The notes below the pieces were generated by a model. The model searched no databases, was not told the origin of the DNA, and worked only from the letters and a program-made list of their open reading frames with translations. Position numbers and translations under genes: made by a program. Shown piece after piece: positions 35,643-45,214 of a stretch of DNA of 64,000 nucleotides. Within the stretch, counting starts at the first letter, position 1. Every line of letters begins with the position of its first letter. The stretch comes from Hahella sp. KA22 (GTDB lineage Bacteria > Pseudomonadota > Gammaproteobacteria > Pseudomonadales > Oleiphilaceae), in NCBI RefSeq assembly GCF_004135205.1, contig NZ_CP035490.1:5881501-5945500 (forward strand), read 5' to 3'.

Positions 35643-36305
35643 ATGAATCAGCCACAAACTTCCTTATTAACGCCTTTCGGCGACGCTATTACCCGGGTGG
35701 AAAAAGCCCTGGAAGCCATACGCAATGGTCAGGGCGTCCTGCTGGTGGACGATGAAGACCGCGAGAACGAAGGCGATCTGGTTTACGCCGCAGAAACGCT
35801 CACTGAGCAGCAAATGGCCTTGTTGATCCGCGAGTGCAGCGGCATTGTTTGCCTGTGCCTCACTGACGACGTTATCCGCCGCCTGCAATTGCCGATGATG
35901 GTGTCGGAGAACTCCAGTAAAAACGGCACCGCGTTTACGGTCACCATTGAAGCGCGCGAGGGCGTCAGCACCGGCGTCTCCGCCGCGGACCGGGTCACCA
36001 CCATCCGCACCGCTATTGCTGACGACGCCAAACCGGAAGATCTGGCCCGCCCGGGTCACGTTTTCCCCTTGCGCGCGCAACCCGGCGGCGTACTCTCCCG
36101 TCGAGGACATACAGAAGGCACAGTTGACCTGATGCGTCTGGCGGGATTGAAGCCCACTGGCGTGCTCTGTGAACTGACCAATCCCGATGGCACGATGGCG
36201 CGACTGCCGGAAATCGTCGCATTCGCAGAGAAACAAGCCATGCCGGTCTTAACCATTGAAGATTTGGTGAAATATCGGACAGAGACGATGGATCAAGCGG
36301 TTTAA
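35643..36305 (+). CDS. ribB: 3,4-dihydroxy-2-butanone 4-phosphate synthase
   Basis: Riboflavin-pathway enzyme making the four-carbon precursor from ribulose 5-phosphate. The 220 residues include the acidic active-site loop [39 protein letters not shown] and [16 protein letters not shown]. No RibA domain is fused, so this is the stand-alone form. GGAG precedes the ATG at 35643. Controlled by the FMN riboswitch, as is common for isolated ribB genes in gammaproteobacteria. Confidence 0.97.
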   Translation: MNQPQTSLLTPFGDAITRVEKALEAIRNGQGVLLVDDEDRENEGDLVYAAETLTEQQMALLIRECSGIVCLCLTDDVIRRLQLPMMVSENSSKNGTAFTVTIEAREGVSTGVSAADRVTTIRTAIADDAKPEDLARPGHVFPLRAQPGGVLSRRGHTEGTVDLMRLAGLKPTGVLCELTNPDGTMARLPEIVAFAEKQAMPVLTIEDLVKYRTETMDQAV

Positions 36306-36330
36306 TTACCCGACGCCACAAACCTGCCTC

Positions 36331-36354
36331 AGACGGGGCCGAATGGCTCCGTCT
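36331..36354. terminator. Hairpin between convergent ribB and ybaK-like genes
   Basis: AGACGG-G-GCC / GGC-T-CCGTCT stem-loop (36331-36354) with a 4-base GAAT loop between two converging genes. No T-run; bidirectional function is a guess. Confidence 0.45.
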
Positions 36355-36853
36355 ACCCCGCCTCTCGCTCAGTCAGATACACTACTGGATTATCACAGCA
36401 GTCCAGCACCTTGCGTACATCCTCAATACTGATCTCCACCGTCTTCCCAGGCGGCCCGGGAGAAAACACCAGCCTTTCGCTGGCGAATATGCACTCATCA
36501 ATCACCAGCGTGATATCAGCAGGATGCCCAATAGGACAGGCGCACATCGGCTCACACCCGGTCTTTTCCTTTAACTCCTCATCATTACAAAAGGACGCTT
36601 TACCGCCCAGCGCATTCTTTAACTGCTTCCAGTCCAAACGCTGATGCTGCAGCGTCACTAACATGCAAAAGCGCCCGTCTTTCAGTTTCATGAACAGACT
36701 TTTGCTTTCCGCGCCAGTGAAACCAAAACGCCTGGCCACCTCTTCCGCCTTCTCATAGGTGAACACGGGCTCATGTGTTTCTTCGCGATAACTCACATTG
36801 GCCTTCTGCAACAGAGCCATCGTATCCCGATATAAATCGTCAAGCGTTCTCAT
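36353..36853 (-). CDS. YbaK/ProX-type aminoacyl-tRNA deacylase-like protein
   Basis: 166-residue member of the YbaK/ProRS-associated editing domain family, which removes wrongly attached amino acids from tRNA. Family features: AESKSLFMKLKDGRFCMLVTLQHQ with the conserved lysine region, SFCNDEELKEKTGCEPMCACPIGHP, and CIFASERLVFSPGPPGKTVEI. Closest in style to the ProX/PrdX-like group. Its start overlaps the end of the GNAT gene by 14 bases, indicating one transcript. Confidence 0.82.
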   Translation of the reverse strand: MRTLDDLYRDTMALLQKANVSYREETHEPVFTYEKAEEVARRFGFTGAESKSLFMKLKDGRFCMLVTLQHQRLDWKQLKNALGGKASFCNDEELKEKTGCEPMCACPIGHPADITLVIDECIFASERLVFSPGPPGKTVEISIEDVRKVLDCCDNPVVYLTEREAG

Positions 36854-37280
36854 TGTCTGATTGAATCAATTCTTTGGTAAGGAAATGCTTGGCCTGATTG
36901 TGCTTGGGGTAGGACTCCAAAGTAAATTGCAGCGTGTATCCTTTCTTTTCATAAAAAGGCAATGCCTGAAAGCTGAACGTATCCAGGACGGCATAACGAC
37001 AACCACGCTTTATCGCCTCCGCCTCAGCACGGGCCAACAACTCCCCGCCAACCCCTTTACCCCGCAACGATTCGGATACCCATAAATATTTAACCTTAAG
37101 CCAATTCCCAAGCGTCTCTCCAACCACCCCCGCCAACTTACCGCCCTGATCATCAGAATAAAAAACCGCCAAATCCTTCAACTCCCGCATATCCATATAG
37201 TTCAGATTGTAAGCAATCAAACCATTATGAATAACGTCAATATCTTCTTGTGTGGGGGAATCCGTTAATACGAAGTTCAT
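36840..37280 (-). CDS. GNAT-family N-acetyltransferase
   Basis: Acetyl-CoA-dependent N-acetyltransferase. The acetyl-CoA loop is in VSESLRGKGVGGELLARAE and the C-terminal beta-bulge block in YAVLDTFSFQALPFYEKKGY. AAGGA lies 7 bases before the ATG. Substrate unknown. First gene of a two-gene unit with the YbaK-like deacylase; it is the last backbone gene before the AT-rich island. Confidence 0.88.
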   Translation of the reverse strand: MNFVLTDSPTQEDIDVIHNGLIAYNLNYMDMRELKDLAVFYSDDQGGKLAGVVGETLGNWLKVKYLWVSESLRGKGVGGELLARAEAEAIKRGCRYAVLDTFSFQALPFYEKKGYTLQFTLESYPKHNQAKHFLTKELIQSDNENA

Positions 37281-37560
37281 ATTTTTCCTTTTAAATAAAG
37301 TAATGTCGTTTCGATCCTTATCCTCAGAATCGGCGATAAAAAACCACCGCCCAGAGAGATAATACTTTTGGCATATAGAGAGACCATTAAATTTTCGTTA
37401 TGATTTTCAGCCATTTCAGTTTCGTTCTAATTTCTGATCAAAGCGCAAGGATTATAGCTGCTATCAATGTTAAGCATGGAGGCAAACTCATATTTCATTC
37501 CTGCAATATTTCACACGCTTAAATCGTTGCGGCTTTCTGCGAACTCAGTTAAGGCGCCAG
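37281..37560. other. AT-rich junction before the Rhs island
   Basis: 280 bases without a gene. Base composition falls from GC-rich to AT-rich here, marking the left edge of the accessory region. No tRNA, integrase or direct-repeat att site was seen. A promoter for the Rhs genes is expected, but no clear hexamer pair could be chosen. Confidence 0.5.
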
Positions 37561-39117
37561 ATGCTATGCAAACTCGAATACAAGGAACTTAGTTTGAAAC
37601 ACTTTTTGAAAGGCAACTCTCGTAATTGTTCTGCGCTATCTCTACTGGGCCTGCTTATAATTTATTCTCATGCCGCAAAAGCAGGAGAAAGTATCACGAT
37701 TCCTGGTAAATTTCTTAACTATGAGGCTGCCAGGCTAGCTGTTGAGAAACAGCCAAGAGATTCTTCAGATGGCGGGGGAATTTGCTGTAGTCATCACGAG
37801 TTAGGGTTCAGAAAAGCTTGGAAAAGCGTCAAACTTGATGGTGTAAGCATCGAATACTACGCTTCGTTTTACTACCCAAATAAAGAGTCTTGCCCTACTG
37901 GAACCGAGTCATACTCAAACAACTCCTGTTTGCCGGTTCCACAGAGCAAACCACCAGAAGTCTGTGCGGGGAATCCTATAGATGTATCTACAGGCGAAAA
38001 ACGCCAAACAGAAGTCGACTATCAGGATGCCAAGTCAGGGCTTCTTACTTTTTCACGTACATACTCAAGCGCCACAGGCCAATGGAGAGATAATTTATCC
38101 CGCAGTACGACAGACAAAAAAGTACTTCGCACTGACGGATCTGTCCTTGTTAGGCCCTGGATAAAATCTAATCTAAGCGATGGCACATCCACTTATTATT
38201 TAGCCACAGGAAATGCAAAAAAAATTGAATACATTTCCATCAAGCCTTCGACTGGCGGCATTACACCAACCACCACAAAAAACACCTCCGGCATTACATT
38301 AGATGAAAATGGAGTGCGCTATACCTATAACAGTGATGGAAAGTTAACTCGTGCAGAGAGGTTGGCTACGGGAGCATACGCCGAATACTCCTATGAGGAT
38401 ACGGATACTATCGTCACGGATAACTTGGGGCGAACACTTCGCATGAGTAAAGATGCGAGTGGAAATGTGACGCAGATGATTACACCTGCCGGGGTGACGT
38501 TTAATTATACGTATATCGATGGGAATCTAACCCGCCTTGATAATTCCGCGGATATATCAAAACAATACCATTACGAAGATTCTCGCTTTCCCCATGCCCT
38601 AACAGGCATTACCGATGAAAAAGGCGTTCGCTTCGCCACCTGGAAATACGATGACCAGGGTCGCGCAGTTCTTTCAGAGCATGCTGATGGCGCAGAGAGG
38701 GTTACTCTCAGCTTCAATTCCGATGGCTCAACCACCGTCACTAACGAGCTGGGCAAGCAAACCACTTACCACTTTACTCATCTATATGGAACGAATAAGC
38801 CAACGTCAGTGGAAGGACATGCGTCGGAGAATTGCATCGCAGCAAACTCCTCTTACACCTACGACCAATATGGTTATAAAGACCTGGTTACCGACTGGAA
38901 AGGGAACATAACCGATTTCGATTACAGCCCCACAGGCCTGGAGATAAAGAGAGTCGAGGCAAAAGGCACATCAGATGAACGCATTACTGTAACTGAGTGG
39001 AACCCGACGTTAAGACAGCCGATTAAAATCACCGAGCCGAATCGCGTTACTGAATTCACGTATGACGATAATGGCAAACTTAAAAGCAAGTCTATTTTAC
39101 CGATTGAAATTCAATAA
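37561..39117 (+). CDS. Secreted Rhs N-terminal segment, copy 1
   Basis: First of three paralogous exported segments that together look like the N-terminal part of an Rhs/YD-repeat protein. A signal peptide (LSLLGLLIIYSHAAKA) is followed by a variable cysteine-containing domain (about residues 40-135). A DUF6531-type block comes next (GNPIDVSTGEKRQTEVDYQD, ~139-158), then YD repeats (YEDTDTIVTDNLGRTLRMS, YTYDQYGY). It stops at FTYDDNGKLKSKSILP, where ordinary Rhs proteins continue. An internal TTG at 37594 with AAGGA upstream is an alternative start. The DNA is AT-rich, unlike the core gene downstream. Confidence 0.8.
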   Translation: MLCKLEYKELSLKHFLKGNSRNCSALSLLGLLIIYSHAAKAGESITIPGKFLNYEAARLAVEKQPRDSSDGGGICCSHHELGFRKAWKSVKLDGVSIEYYASFYYPNKESCPTGTESYSNNSCLPVPQSKPPEVCAGNPIDVSTGEKRQTEVDYQDAKSGLLTFSRTYSSATGQWRDNLSRSTTDKKVLRTDGSVLVRPWIKSNLSDGTSTYYLATGNAKKIEYISIKPSTGGITPTTTKNTSGITLDENGVRYTYNSDGKLTRAERLATGAYAEYSYEDTDTIVTDNLGRTLRMSKDASGNVTQMITPAGVTFNYTYIDGNLTRLDNSADISKQYHYEDSRFPHALTGITDEKGVRFATWKYDDQGRAVLSEHADGAERVTLSFNSDGSTTVTNELGKQTTYHFTHLYGTNKPTSVEGHASENCIAANSSYTYDQYGYKDLVTDWKGNITDFDYSPTGLEIKRVEAKGTSDERITVTEWNPTLRQPIKITEPNRVTEFTYDDNGKLKSKSILPIEIQ

Positions 39118-39147
39118 TTAGCGCAGCTGACAAGTTGTGCGCTAATT
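39116..39147 (+). terminator. Hairpin after Rhs segment 1
   Basis: Perfect 10-bp stem AATTAGCGCA (39116-39125) with TGCGCTAATT (39138-39147), overlapping the stop codon. The following TGAATTCAATATTTTG is T-rich but not a clean run. Confidence 0.5.
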
Positions 39148-39189
39148 GAATTCAATATTTTGTTTAGTAAAGGAATTTATTCACACATC

Positions 39190-40740
39190 ATGCTAACTAA
39201 ATCAGTTGTTATTATTTCTTCGCTATTGCTATCACTACCCACTTCAGCTCAGGAGTATTATTGGATTGGAGGTCCATATGGGGACTCATCTAATAGCCCA
39301 ATGTCCATCTGTAATACTTACAATGCGTCGGCAACAATAGGTTCAGGCGTCACTACTACTCGCCTTACTAATCATGCTGTTGGCAAACTTGCTTGTCAGG
39401 GCTTTATGGGCAATGCCTCACACCCAGCTATAAAGGATAAGTATATTTTCGCTTTTTTCGTAAAAAGGGTTGGGGATGACTGCCCATCAAACAAAAAATT
39501 TGAAGCAGATACCCAAGCCTGTACCAGTCGCTCTCCATATCCCGCCAAGCAGTGCACAAAAGGCAACCCAATAATTGTTTCCAGTGGGGAAAAAGTTCAA
39601 ACAGAAGTTGACTTTCAAAATGCTTTTGGCCCCGGAAGCCACTATGTCAGAACTTACAAGAGCAAAGTAGAGGCGCCTCAAGCCCATGGGAGTTGGAGTC
39701 TGCCTTTTTCACGCAAAATTGCGATGATTGAAGTACCTGTCGCCGATAACTACGTAAGACTTATTCGTGTCGTGAGAGATGATGGCGCCGAATATCATTT
39801 CCGAAGGGACAATGCGACTGGACAATACAGCACTTACACAGACACCCTCATGTCACTAGAAGGCTTTGTCGATGAGAAAGACAAACCTACGGGCTATAAA
39901 CTCCACTTAGGCAATGAAGTTGAAGAGTATGATCGGTTTGGCCGACTGTTATCCGTTTCAGGCCCATACGGTACAAACTATGAAGTGCAATACGGCACAT
40001 TCACAACTATCACTTCCAAGCATGGCCAGACCTTAACTTTGAAATACAAGTCTGACCGTCTGACGGTAGAAAGTATTACCCACTCGGATGGAAGAAAAGT
40101 TTCCTATACCTATAACGCAAAAGGTTTGGTGGAGACTGCTAGTTTCTATCAGGCGCCTAACTACGAAGTCCCTCTCCATACTAAGACCTATCACTACGAA
40201 AAAACCGGCTTTCCTACCCTCTTAACCGGCATCACCGACGAGTCGGGAGTCAGATATGTCACTTGGGACTATGATGAGCAAGGTAGGGGCATTTTAAGTG
40301 AGCACGCCGGTAGCAATGATCGGTATCAGTTTGCCTACCCCGACGCTCTTACTACTGAGGTCACCAACCCTCTTGGCAAAGTTACTACTTATGAGTTCGA
40401 AAACTTCAATGGCTATGAACGCATCAAGGCGGTAAAGGGCGCAGACTCCGAAAATTGCCTAGCGTCCAATCGCAGCTACAGCTACAACGACCAAGGGCTA
40501 CTTTCTGGAAAAGTTGACGCCAACGGCGTCGCAACCAGCTACGACCACAACGAACGCGGCCTGGAAGTAAAACGCATTGAAGCTAAAGGAACCCCGGAAG
40601 AGCGAGTGACGCTCACCGAGTGGCATCCAACGTTGCGTCTTCCCATCAAGATCACCGAGCCGGATCGCATCACCGAATTCACCTACGACGATGACGGCAA
40701 ACTGAAGAGTAAATCCATCCAGCCTGTGGCTGGTAGTTAG
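39190..40740 (+). CDS. Secreted Rhs N-terminal segment, copy 2
   Basis: Second paralogue. Start at 39190 gives a clean signal peptide (LTKSVVIISSLLLSLPTSAQ). Then come a variable domain with paired cysteines, the DUF6531-type block (KGNPIIVSSGEKVQTEVDFQ) and YD repeats (YTYNAKGLVE, YSYNDQGLL). It ends with the common tail EFTYDDDGKLKSKSIQPVA. The first 1.3 kb is AT-rich and differs strongly from copies 1 and 3, but the last ~190 bases are GC-rich and nearly identical to copy 3, suggesting past recombination of the variable front onto a shared end. Confidence 0.8.
   Translation: MLTKSVVIISSLLLSLPTSAQEYYWIGGPYGDSSNSPMSICNTYNASATIGSGVTTTRLTNHAVGKLACQGFMGNASHPAIKDKYIFAFFVKRVGDDCPSNKKFEADTQACTSRSPYPAKQCTKGNPIIVSSGEKVQTEVDFQNAFGPGSHYVRTYKSKVEAPQAHGSWSLPFSRKIAMIEVPVADNYVRLIRVVRDDGAEYHFRRDNATGQYSTYTDTLMSLEGFVDEKDKPTGYKLHLGNEVEEYDRFGRLLSVSGPYGTNYEVQYGTFTTITSKHGQTLTLKYKSDRLTVESITHSDGRKVSYTYNAKGLVETASFYQAPNYEVPLHTKTYHYEKTGFPTLLTGITDESGVRYVTWDYDEQGRGILSEHAGSNDRYQFAYPDALTTEVTNPLGKVTTYEFENFNGYERIKAVKGADSENCLASNRSYSYNDQGLLSGKVDANGVATSYDHNERGLEVKRIEAKGTPEERVTLTEWHPTLRLPIKITEPDRITEFTYDDDGKLKSKSIQPVAGS
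40540..40733 (+). repeat. Shared 3' segment of Rhs N-terminal genes, copy A
   Basis: About 194 bases almost identical to 42116-42309, with only a handful of base differences, encoding the tail from YDHNERGLEVKRIEAKG to the end. It contrasts with strongly diverged sequence upstream. Confidence 0.85.
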
Positions 40741-40780
40741 TTATTCACAGCTAGAGATTACCGCACATGGAGTTCCATTA

Positions 40781-42316
40781 ATGCGTATAAATAAAAGGGC
40801 GATAACTCATCGGCCTCACTTATTAATAAGATCATCCGTTTCTATGGCGATTTTATGCGCCAGTCTAAACTCATTAGCTGGCGTAGCCTCCTATCAAACA
40901 AGGAACGATGCAATTAAAGCTGCTTACAACAAGTGTGGCAGCGCTTGGACAAACATTGGAACCGAACAATGGTTTAAGACCGATGAGTACGCCAAACATG
41001 GCTTGGTTAGCATGTTTGTATGTAGCACAGGGAATAACACGAATGAGTTTTTCATGTTTGGCTCTACTACCTGCCTTGATGCAGATGGCGCAGGCCGCTG
41101 TCAACCACGCCCAGATGAAGACGACGACAACTGCCGGTCACCTTCTGGCGGCAGCCCAAAAGCAGGCAATCCAGTCCTAATTCTGTCAGGAAAAAAGGTC
41201 CAAAGAGAAACAGATTACCAAGACTCGCAGACACCTTCCCTGTCCTTAACAAGGCTTTATTCATCAACTCTCGGACGGTGGATATTCTCTTTTGAAAAAC
41301 ACCTTATATACACACCTGCACTCGGAACTGTAGATGTTTATCGGCCGGATGGAAGGGTGCTGGAATACCACAGAAGCAATAGAACATGGGTAGACGACCA
41401 ACCCTATTTTAAAACATCCAATGTCGTAGAAAACCTCCTACCAACACATCTTAGTGATGGTCAAATAGGATGGAAGTTAATTACTTCTGACAACATACAA
41501 GAGCTTTACAACAAATCCGGCGATTTAGTAGAAGAACGAAATTTAGTTACAGGAGAAACCACTACATTTACCCGTAACGCTGAGGAAGTCGTGGTAACTG
41601 ACAGCAAAAGTCGTTCCGTCAGGTACAAAGTAGACGACGACCGACGGATAACCGAGTTCACTAGCGCCAATAACCTTCAATATAAATATACGTACGATAG
41701 TAACGGCAACCTTAAAACTGTGACAAATCCTGAAAATGCCACAGTCACTTACCATTACGAAGACTCTCGTTTCGTATCTGCATTAACAGGCATCACGGAT
41801 GAAAAAGGCTTGCGCTACGCAACATGGCGTTATGACGAAAAAGGACGGGCAATCTCTTCTGAGCATCACAACGAAGCAGATAAGGTTTCGATCGATTTTG
41901 CCCATACAGATGATGCAGCGGACCCAAGAGTCACTTATAAGAATTCACTAGGCAAAGAAACCACTTACCATTTTCAGTGGGTAAATGGCTCACGCAAAGT
42001 TAAACAAGTGGAAGGCCATGCCTCCGAAAATTGTGTCGCCTCCAACAATGCATATACCTACGACAACAAGGGTTTCGTGGATACGGTTACAGACTGGGAA
42101 GGCAACATCACCGATTACGACCACAACGAACGCGGCCTGGAAGTAAAACGCATCGAAGCCAAAGGAACCCCGGAAGAGCGTGTAATTCTTACCGAGTGGC
42201 ATCCAACGTTGCGTCTTCCCATCAAAATCACCGAGCCGGATCGCATCACCGAATTCACCTACGACGATGACGGCAAACTGAAGAGTAAATCCATCCAGCC
42301 TGTGGCCGCCAATTAA
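40781..42316 (+). CDS. Secreted Rhs N-terminal segment, copy 3
   Basis: Third paralogue, 511 residues. A signal-like segment (about residues 15-35, VSMAILCASLNSLAG) precedes a variable domain containing an acidic cysteine stretch (RPDEDDDNCRSPSGGSPK). The DUF6531-like block follows (AGNPVLILSGKKVQRETDYQD), then YD repeats (YTYDSNGNLKTVTNPENATV, YTYDNKGFVDTVTDWEGN). It ends in the same tail as copy 2. Placed directly before the repeat-core gene, it is the segment whose C-terminus would join the core in a conventional single-chain Rhs protein. Confidence 0.8.
   Translation: MRINKRAITHRPHLLIRSSVSMAILCASLNSLAGVASYQTRNDAIKAAYNKCGSAWTNIGTEQWFKTDEYAKHGLVSMFVCSTGNNTNEFFMFGSTTCLDADGAGRCQPRPDEDDDNCRSPSGGSPKAGNPVLILSGKKVQRETDYQDSQTPSLSLTRLYSSTLGRWIFSFEKHLIYTPALGTVDVYRPDGRVLEYHRSNRTWVDDQPYFKTSNVVENLLPTHLSDGQIGWKLITSDNIQELYNKSGDLVEERNLVTGETTTFTRNAEEVVVTDSKSRSVRYKVDDDRRITEFTSANNLQYKYTYDSNGNLKTVTNPENATVTYHYEDSRFVSALTGITDEKGLRYATWRYDEKGRAISSEHHNEADKVSIDFAHTDDAADPRVTYKNSLGKETTYHFQWVNGSRKVKQVEGHASENCVASNNAYTYDNKGFVDTVTDWEGNITDYDHNERGLEVKRIEAKGTPEERVILTEWHPTLRLPIKITEPDRITEFTYDDDGKLKSKSIQPVAAN
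42116..42309 (+). repeat. Shared 3' segment of Rhs N-terminal genes, copy B
   Basis: Partner of 40540-40733; see that entry. The match stops at the stop codons of the two genes. Confidence 0.85.
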
Positions 42317-42358
42317 GCGCACAGGGATGTTACGTTTTTGATTAAGGGTTATACACAC

Positions 42359-45202
42359 ATGATGTTAGCAAAGAAAACCGCCTTGGCGGCGGCTATCGCC
42401 GGCGTATTCATGAGCGCCAACAGCTGGGCTGATCGCTCCTGGAGTTACACCTATAACAGCCAGAATCTGATGGAGACCCAGGACGGCCCCCGCACGGACG
42501 TCAACGACGTCACCACTTACGGCTATCATGACGACGGCAACCTGCACACCATCACCAATGCGCTGTCTCAGGTCACCACGTTGGAGAATTACAACGGCGC
42601 AGGGCTGGCGCAGAAGATTATTGACGCCAACGGCGTCGTGACTCTGTTGGAATACAACTGGCGCGGCCAGCCGGTTAAGCGCACCGTAAAAAGCAGCCAG
42701 GGCGACGCCATCACCGTCTTCGTTTACGACAAGGTCGGGTTGCTGGAGCAGATCACTCTGGCGGATGGAACTTTCCTGCATTACGAATACGATCCCGCGC
42801 GTCGTCTGCGCAGCGTCACCAACCGCGCCGGCGACAAGATCGTCTATGAAGTCGACCCCATGGGCAACCGCACCAAGGTGGAGATCAAAGACGGCGCCGA
42901 AAACCTGTTCAACGTGCAGCGCCAGGTCTTCGACGAGCTGGGACGTTTGATCCGAAGCATCACCGCCGCCAATCACGAAACCCGTTACGGCTACGATAAA
43001 AACTCCAATATGACGTCCGTCACCGACGCCAACAACCAGCAAACCGTGCAAGGCTTTGACGCGCTGAACCGGCTGATCAAGGTGACCGACGCCAAACTGG
43101 GCGTCACCCAGTATGAGTACGACGCTCAGGACAACCTCATTGCGGTTACCGATCCGCGCAACCTGAAGACGACTTACAAGTACGATTACGCCGGCAACAT
43201 GTACGAGCAGAACAGTCCAGATACTGGCCTGACCGTCTTCACTCATGATGACGCCGGCAATGCGCTGACCCGCACCGACGCCCGCGGCGTGGTGACTGAG
43301 TACAGCTATGACGCCTTGAATCGCGTGACTCAGGTTCGCTATCCCGCGAACCCCTCCGAAAACATTTCCTACAGCTATGACGACACCGCCAACGGCAACA
43401 AAGGCGTCGGCCGCCTGACCCGCATCAGCGATCAGTCTGGAGCCATCAGCTTCCATTACGACGACCGCGGCAACCTGGTGAAGGAAAGCCGCGCAATAGA
43501 GGGCCAGACCTACGTCACTCAGTATGCTTACGACTTGGCCAACAAGTTGACGGACATCACCTACCCCAGCGGTCGCATCGTGCGTTATCACTACAATGAA
43601 GAAGGTCAAATAGATCGCGTCACGACACTGGCCAGCAGCGGTGCTGCGGAAAAAATCGTGGTGGAAAACGTCAGTTACCTGCCCTTCGGCCCCATGCAGA
43701 GCCTGACCTACGGCAACGGCCTGGCCCGCACCATGAGTTACGATCAGGACTACCAATTGACCGGCATTGACAGCAGCGTAATGCGTCGCAGCTACGGGTA
43801 CGATCCGCTGGGCAATATCGCCAGCATCACGGATCAGATCGACAGCGCGCAAAGCCAGAGTTTCGGCTATGACGCCCTGTCGCGCCTGGAAACCGCGGAC
43901 GGTGGATACGGCGATATTCGTTACGACTACGACGCAGTGGGCAACCGTACTGCGCGCACCCGCACGCAAAACGGTAAGACCCTGTCAGAGAGCTATGAAT
44001 ACGCCAGCGACAGCAACCGTCTGACCCGCGTCGACACCAATGACGACGGCGCCGTCAGCGAGCGCACGTTCGCCTACACCGACAATGGCAATATCCGTCA
44101 GGATCAGAACAACTCCCGCAATCTGGAGCTGATCTACAACCAGCAGAACCGTTTAGAAGAAGTGAAGAAAGGCGGCGAGCAGCTGGCCATGTACGTACAC
44201 AACGCCCTCGGCCAGCGCGTCATCAAAGTCGCGACCGACCCTGCCGCCAACGTGCACTTCCACTACAGCCAAAGCGGTCAATTGCTGGCGGAGACCAAGC
44301 CAAGCGGCGAAGTCATTCGCGAAATGATTTACCTCAACGGCGTTCCTGTGGCCATGCTGGCGGAAGGCGGTGGCGGGGCAACAACGCCCGTGTCCGACAT
44401 CATCGTCGACAACCATGACAGCGGCGTCACCACTGTCGGAGCCTGGAGCTCATCCAGCTTCTCCAGCGTCCGCCATGGCGCAGACTATCAATACGCCCCC
44501 GCAGGCAGCGGCGGGAAATCCTTCACCTGGAAACTTCCCGTCAGCAAAGCTGGCGTCTACAAAGTCTACGCCTACTGGAACGCAGGAGACTCCCGTGCCA
44601 GCAACGCCACTTACAGCCTGCAGACCAGCGCTGGCGCGCAAAGTATCACCGCCAACCAGCAACAAGGCGGCGGCTGGGGATTACTAGGCTCCTACTCGCT
44701 GAACAGCGCCTCAGCCATCACGCTGAGCGACAACGCTAACGGTTTTGTGATTGCAGACGCCATCAAGCTGGAATGGGTCGGAGCGACCGCAACACCAGAC
44801 CCCGCTCCCATTACGGTAGACAATAACGACGCCGCAGCGACGCAAACCGGCGGCTGGAGTATTTCCACCTTCTCTTCCAACCGTTATGGCGATAACTATC
44901 ATTACGCTCCCGCCGGGACTGGAAGCAAAGTCTTCACTTGGAACCTCGCCATCGAGCGGGCAGGCAATTACCGCGTTTACGCCTACTGGAACGGCGGTTC
45001 AACCAGAGGCAGTAACGTGAAGTACGACATTAAAACCCAATCAGGAACGCAAAGCGTGCAAGTGAACCAACAACAGGGCGGCGGCTCCTGGAGCCAGATC
45101 GGCGTATTCCCCCTGGACGCCAACGCAAAAGTCTCCGTCTCTGACAACGCCAACGGCTACGTCATTGCAGACGCCATCAAAGTGGAATGGGCCGGCGAGT
45201 AA
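42359..45202 (+). CDS. Secreted Rhs repeat-core segment with two golvesin-like domains
   Basis: 947-residue exported protein. A signal peptide (KKTALAAAIAGVFMSANSWA) leads straight into YD repeats starting SWSYTYNSQNLMETQDGPRT, a stretch normally internal to Rhs proteins. About 20 repeats follow (YEYDPARRLRSVTNRAGDK, YDALNRVTQVRYP, YGYDPLGNIASITDQ) up to VIREMIYLNGVPVAMLAEGG (~residue 668). Instead of the usual core end, two ~130-residue golvesin C-terminal-like domains come next (~680-815 and ~818-947). Each has YAPAG, FTW, AG.Y.VYAYWN, NQQQGGGW and SDNANG.VIADAIK.EW. Such domains are thought to bind carbohydrate. AAGGG precedes the ATG; GC-rich, host-like codon use. Confidence 0.85.
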   Translation: MMLAKKTALAAAIAGVFMSANSWADRSWSYTYNSQNLMETQDGPRTDVNDVTTYGYHDDGNLHTITNALSQVTTLENYNGAGLAQKIIDANGVVTLLEYNWRGQPVKRTVKSSQGDAITVFVYDKVGLLEQITLADGTFLHYEYDPARRLRSVTNRAGDKIVYEVDPMGNRTKVEIKDGAENLFNVQRQVFDELGRLIRSITAANHETRYGYDKNSNMTSVTDANNQQTVQGFDALNRLIKVTDAKLGVTQYEYDAQDNLIAVTDPRNLKTTYKYDYAGNMYEQNSPDTGLTVFTHDDAGNALTRTDARGVVTEYSYDALNRVTQVRYPANPSENISYSYDDTANGNKGVGRLTRISDQSGAISFHYDDRGNLVKESRAIEGQTYVTQYAYDLANKLTDITYPSGRIVRYHYNEEGQIDRVTTLASSGAAEKIVVENVSYLPFGPMQSLTYGNGLARTMSYDQDYQLTGIDSSVMRRSYGYDPLGNIASITDQIDSAQSQSFGYDALSRLETADGGYGDIRYDYDAVGNRTARTRTQNGKTLSESYEYASDSNRLTRVDTNDDGAVSERTFAYTDNGNIRQDQNNSRNLELIYNQQNRLEEVKKGGEQLAMYVHNALGQRVIKVATDPAANVHFHYSQSGQLLAETKPSGEVIREMIYLNGVPVAMLAEGGGGATTPVSDIIVDNHDSGVTTVGAWSSSSFSSVRHGADYQYAPAGSGGKSFTWKLPVSKAGVYKVYAYWNAGDSRASNATYSLQTSAGAQSITANQQQGGGWGLLGSYSLNSASAITLSDNANGFVIADAIKLEWVGATATPDPAPITVDNNDAAATQTGGWSISTFSSNRYGDNYHYAPAGTGSKVFTWNLAIERAGNYRVYAYWNGGSTRGSNVKYDIKTQSGTQSVQVNQQQGGGSWSQIGVFPLDANAKVSVSDNANGYVIADAIKVEWAGE

Positions 45203-45214
45203 GGAGTAACAGAC

